From positions 1 through 64,000 of the forward strand of contig NZ_FQVN01000018.1 in NCBI RefSeq assembly GCF_900129375.1: DNA of 64,000 nucleotides, given 5' to 3'. Source of the stretch: Streptoalloteichus hindustanus. Its GTDB lineage: Bacteria; Actinomycetota; Actinomycetes; Mycobacteriales; Pseudonocardiaceae. The notes under the pieces were generated by a model that saw nothing but the letters and a program-made list of their open reading frames with translations, had not been told where the DNA came from and did not search any database. The position numbers and the translations under genes are program-made. Positions 61,182 to 64,000 of this stretch are shown here, piece by piece; the first letter of the stretch is position 1; each line of letters starts with the position of its first letter.

Positions 61182-61769
61182 GTGATCCACGCACGACGAC
61201 TCGCCACAGCCGCCGCCTGCACGGCCCTACTGGCTTTGGCCGGCTGCACCAGCAGCATGCCAGGGCAAGCCTCCACTGCCCCAGCCTCTCCAAATCAAAC
61301 TGGCGCTGCACCCACGTCAACCAACAGCAGCGCGCCGAAGGTAACCAGTCCGAAGAACCTCAAGGCCATCAGCGACGCCTGCCAACTCCTCACACCTCAA
61401 CAACTGCAAGAACTCGGAGCCAGCGGGCCGCGACCCGACAAATCCCTTTGGGGAGAGGCCAACTGCGCTTGGCGCAACGACAACCTCTATTTGCGACTGT
61501 CGCCGGACACTTCCCAAGGACGCGGGCTGAGCGCCGCTTATTCCAATCGCAAGCCAGGCTCCACAGAAACTACTGTCAGTGGGCACCCTGGCCTGCAAGC
61601 CGACAAGGACGGCATGAGCTGCGGTGTTTATGTCGGCGTCTCTGATACTCAGGCATTCTTGACCGCAGTCACGATCCTCCGGGATGTCAAGCCCGAGTAC
61701 AAGGACCGGTGCGCATTCGCCGAGAAGATCGCCGGCATGGTCCTGACCAACCTCCCCCCGGGAAGCTGA
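61182..61769 (+). CDS. DUF3558 lipoprotein, first copy
   Basis: This 195-residue lipoprotein has a signal peptide with lipobox LALAGC (cysteine near residue 22), a Ser/Thr/Pro linker, and a DUF3558-like domain opening KNLKAISDACQLLTPQQLQE and closing KPEYKDRCAFAEKIAGMVL. Cysteines in the domain could form disulfides. It starts 3 bases after the preceding stop, at GTG. Codon usage is less GC-rich than in the flanking genes. The role is unknown, but such lipoproteins accompany ESX satellite loci. Confidence 0.85.
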   Translation: MIHARRLATAAACTALLALAGCTSSMPGQASTAPASPNQTGAAPTSTNSSAPKVTSPKNLKAISDACQLLTPQQLQELGASGPRPDKSLWGEANCAWRNDNLYLRLSPDTSQGRGLSAAYSNRKPGSTETTVSGHPGLQADKDGMSCGVYVGVSDTQAFLTAVTILRDVKPEYKDRCAFAEKIAGMVLTNLPPGS

Positions 61770-61786
61770 CCAGGGTGAGGCGTCAA

Positions 61787-62365
61787 ATGCGCGGACTATT
61801 GATCATCTCCACGGCACTGATCGCCCAAGGAGTGGTGGGCTGCACCAGCACCACCTCGGGACAAGCCCCCACGTCTTCGCCTCCCCAAAGCAGCGTGGCG
61901 GCCAGCACGACGGCAGCCGTCGACGTCGTACCCAAGGTCACCAAGCCGAAGAACCTCAAGGCCATCGCCGACGCATGCCAGCTCCTTAGCCCTCAACAAC
62001 TCCAGGAACTCGGCGCCAGTCAACCTCGGCCCGATAAATCCCCCTGGGGGGAGGGTACCTGCACTTGGCGCAACGACAACCTCAATGTCCACCTTGCGCC
62101 GGACACCACACAGGGCAAGGGGCTAGCCATCGCCTACGCCAACCGGCGTAACAACTCCGAAGCCACCACAGTTAATGGCCATCCCGGACTGCGGTCCGGG
62201 AAAGAAAGCATGTCCTGCGGTCTTTGGATCGGCGCTTCGGACACGCAGGCTCTTTCCATCAGCTTGACCGTGCTTCGGGACGTGAAGCCGGAGTACAAGG
62301 ACCGGTGTGCTTTCGCCGAGAAGGTCGCCGGGATGGTGTTGTCCAACCTGCCGGCAGCAAGCTGA
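61787..62365 (+). CDS. DUF3558 lipoprotein, second copy
   Basis: This 192-residue paralogue of the preceding gene is about 60% identical by eye in the mature domain (KNLKAIADACQLLSPQQLQE; KPEYKDRCAFAEKVAGMVL). Its signal peptide ends in the lipobox GVVGC. The N-terminal linker is diverged. ATG 61787 with GTGAGG 6 bases upstream is preferred to GTG 61775. It is a tandem duplicate, likely cell-surface. Confidence 0.87.
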   Translation: MRGLLIISTALIAQGVVGCTSTTSGQAPTSSPPQSSVAASTTAAVDVVPKVTKPKNLKAIADACQLLSPQQLQELGASQPRPDKSPWGEGTCTWRNDNLNVHLAPDTTQGKGLAIAYANRRNNSEATTVNGHPGLRSGKESMSCGLWIGASDTQALSISLTVLRDVKPEYKDRCAFAEKVAGMVLSNLPAAS

Positions 62366-62392
62366 TTCGAGCACGACCGAGGGGGTGGGCCC

Positions 62393-63706
62393 ATGTGGCC
62401 GTTCGACAGGAAGGTGCCGGGAACTCCCCGCGCGGCCTTCGACCATCAGAGGATCTACGACGAACTGCACGGCGGGGCGGGTACCGGGGGGATGTCCAAC
62501 GCCGCCGCCGCGTGGCGCGAGCGGGTGGGTGCCAGGTTCAACGAGGTTGACCAGCTCATCACCGAGACGATGAAGAAGGTCAGCCCGATCTGGCAGGGGC
62601 AGGCGGCGGAGGCGTTCACGAGCGGCCTGTCGCCCATGGCGCAGTTCGTGCGCGACGCCAAGAGCGTGTCGGAGTCGATGGCGCAGGTGGTGTCCGACCA
62701 GACCAACCACTTCACGGCAGTGCGGGACAGCATGCCGGCTCCGGTGAAGGTCACGGCCACCGACAACGTTTTCTCTCGCGGCTGGAATCACCTGTGGGGC
62801 GACAAGACCGACGCGGAGAAGCAGGAGGAGGCGGCGCAGCAGAGCTCTGACGCCGCCCGCGCCCTGTACACGCGGTACACGGACAGCACCGAGAGCACGA
62901 CGACGAATCTCGCGTCGTACCCGGCCGCGCCGAAGGTGACGGTTGAGGCTGGCGACCAGACGACGTCGTCGCACAACAACCGGATCGACTATCCGCAGAC
63001 GAGCGACCACCGGGGGCGGACCGGCGACGACAACGCCTATCGGCCGGTCGACGCGCGTCCTTTCGGCTCCGAAAGGCCCGTCGAGCCCAGGCCCTTCGAG
63101 CAGAACCATTTCCAGGACAATTCTCGCCCGCCCGGTGGTGGGAACACGAACGTCGACCCGCCGCGCGCCCGGCCCCTGCCGGGAGACGATCCCGCTCTGG
63201 TCAACAAGCAGTCGATCATCCCGGCGCCTGGTCCGACTCCCCCGCCGCCTCCGCCCGTGTTTCCTCCGGGTGGGCCCGCGCCCGTGGGCGGTCCGCCTCC
63301 CGGCTTCGGCCCAGGTCCGTTCCCCGGTCCTCGTCCCGGCCCCGGCGGGTTCGGCCCGCGCGGTGGGTTCCCGGGCGGCGGGTCGGCGAGCGGTGGTTTC
63401 GCGGGTGGCCGTCCCGGTGGAGTGGGCGGCGGTCCTGGTGGACCAGGGCAGGGCGGCGGCCCCCTGGGTCGGGGCGGCTTCGCCGGCGCGGGGATGCCGG
63501 GGCAGGGCCCGGCGGGTTTCGGTCCGCAGGGCGCGAGCGCGCCGGGTCGCCCCGGGGCGCCCGGAACGGCCGGAGCGCCGGGGATGGCCGGCGGACGCTC
63601 GGGTCAGGGCGGCGAGGACGCGGAGCACGAGAACAAGTACGTCCAGCCGACGGACGAGCACTGGGGCGACGGCCGCAAGGTCCCCCCGCCCGTCATCGGC
63701 GGATAG
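62393..63706 (+). CDS. WXG/PPE-like protein with Pro/Gly-rich C-terminus
   Basis: This 437-residue protein has a helical N-terminal domain of about 190 residues containing WQG (67-69) in SPIWQGQAAEAFTSGL, the WXG100/PPE-like signature of type VII secretion substrates. It is followed by a disordered region dominated by Pro, Gly and Arg (about 280-410, with PGPxPG and GGFxGG repeats) and a short acidic tail. EspG earlier in the operon could be its chaperone. The long low-complexity tail would extend into or through the cell wall. Confidence 0.82.
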   Translation: MWPFDRKVPGTPRAAFDHQRIYDELHGGAGTGGMSNAAAAWRERVGARFNEVDQLITETMKKVSPIWQGQAAEAFTSGLSPMAQFVRDAKSVSESMAQVVSDQTNHFTAVRDSMPAPVKVTATDNVFSRGWNHLWGDKTDAEKQEEAAQQSSDAARALYTRYTDSTESTTTNLASYPAAPKVTVEAGDQTTSSHNNRIDYPQTSDHRGRTGDDNAYRPVDARPFGSERPVEPRPFEQNHFQDNSRPPGGGNTNVDPPRARPLPGDDPALVNKQSIIPAPGPTPPPPPPVFPPGGPAPVGGPPPGFGPGPFPGPRPGPGGFGPRGGFPGGGSASGGFAGGRPGGVGGGPGGPGQGGGPLGRGGFAGAGMPGQGPAGFGPQGASAPGRPGAPGTAGAPGMAGGRSGQGGEDAEHENKYVQPTDEHWGDGRKVPPPVIGG

Positions 63707-63711
63707 CGAAC

Positions 63712-63749
63712 GGCTGGCCTTGTGCGTCGCGCCACGCACAAGGCCAGCC
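63712..63749. terminator. Bidirectional terminator
   Basis: GGCTGGCCTTGTGCGT (63712-63727) pairs perfectly with ACGCACAAGGCCAGCC (63734-63749) around CGCGCC, 16 bp, between convergent genes ending at 63706 and 63758. Confidence 0.9.
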
Positions 63750-63757
63750 CGCGGTGG

Positions 63758-64000
63758 TCAGCCCTCGCGGTAGAAGGGGTTGACCACCACGCCCTCGCCG
63801 CGCTCGGTGTCGAAGTGGTACACCTCGCGGCCGGAGACGAAGACGCGCATCGCGCGGCTCATCACGTCGAGCGGGTCGCCGGACCACAGCACGACGTCGG
63901 CGTCCAGGCCCGGGCGCAGGGCGCCCACCCGGTCGTCGAGGCCCATGATCTCGGCCGGGTTCCGGGTGATGGCCCGCAGCGCCGAGGTGCGGTCCAGGCC
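63758..64000 (-). CDS. Amidohydrolase, C-terminal part (cut by window edge)
   Basis: The last 80 residues of a metal-dependent amidohydrolase (imidazolonepropionase/dihydroorotase-like group) are present; the gene continues beyond position 64000. Visible are LRAITRNPAEIMGLDDRVGA, ALRPGLDADVVLWSGDPLDV and VFVSGREVYH, the typical closing helix and composite beta-sandwich of the family. The metal-binding motifs are outside the window, so the substrate is not known. Confidence 0.85.
   Translation of the reverse strand, partial: GLDRTSALRAITRNPAEIMGLDDRVGALRPGLDADVVLWSGDPLDVMSRAMRVFVSGREVYHFDTERGEGVVVNPFYREG

Overview
The window is high-GC actinobacterial DNA. Two features together point to Pseudonocardiales (Saccharothrix/Actinosynnema-like): a mycothiol-dependent formaldehyde dehydrogenase, and XRE regulator-DUF397 pairs beside ESX-type (type VII secretion) accessory genes. 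The taxonomic placement is inference. No rRNA, tRNA, CRISPR array, insertion sequence or replication origin was recognised. Most of the DNA is ordinary chromosomal gene content, with several accessory patches.

Layout. 0.3-5.5 kb: an ABC ATPase with its membrane partner, a His/Asp-tailed membrane protein, a zinc-ribbon protein, a PrsW-type protease, a lipoprotein and a ceramidase-like membrane protein. 5.8-9.2 kb: a LolD/MacB-type ATPase plus FtsX-like permease, closed by a strong terminator. 9.6-12.2 kb: a 30-residue membrane peptide and an XRE regulator with two small genes. 12.4-15.1 kb: polyamine genes (ornithine-type decarboxylase, speD, speE). 15.4-16.0 kb: an antitoxin-like gene followed by a frameshifted toxin-like gene. 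16.1-22.1 kb: a TetR regulator with two matching operators, mscR, a PIG-L deacetylase, mtnA (salvage of the methylthioadenosine made by SpeE), a double GGCT-domain protein and a DUF4232 lipoprotein. 22.3-26 kb: exported cyclohexadienyl dehydratase (pheC), a probable toxin-antitoxin relic, and divergent oxyR / ahpC-ahpD. 26-29.6 kb: an unknown gene, an FtsX-ectodomain-like protein and a secreted M14 carboxypeptidase.

29.8-34.1 kb: a compact operon of two small helical proteins, a 927-residue FtsK/SpoIIIE ATPase and a coiled-coil protein, followed by repeat-rich non-coding DNA (a 38-bp direct repeat and four phased GTATAC-centred sites). 34.2-43.4 kb: a TetR/oxidoreductase pair, an HxlR regulator, alaA, and two tandem giant LAL/LuxR regulators. 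43.7-44.6 kb: a DUF3800-like gene between two ~100-bp imperfect direct repeats. 44.6-48.6 kb: an alkyl-DHAP-synthase-like flavoprotein divergent from tetR-glpD. 48.6-51.5 kb: a structured leader region and a Nat-type ABC exporter.

51.7-53.9 kb: an EspC-like protein, a WXG protein with a toxin-like C-terminus and a lipoprotein. 53.9-58.5 kb: photolyase, citrate synthase, a PfkB sugar kinase and a small unknown gene. 58.5-63.7 kb: a type VII secretion satellite island (XRE, two DUF397, EspG, an ESX-type helical protein, two DUF3558 lipoproteins, a WXG protein with a Pro/Gly-rich tail). The window ends inside an amidohydrolase.

The strongest DNA-level signal is a dispersed 15-bp palindrome of the type TGTCCACAGTGGACA. 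It occurs in about sixteen exact or near copies, inside and between genes, and is read in different codon phases, so it appears to be conserved as DNA rather than as protein. Its half-site resembles the actinobacterial DnaA box.
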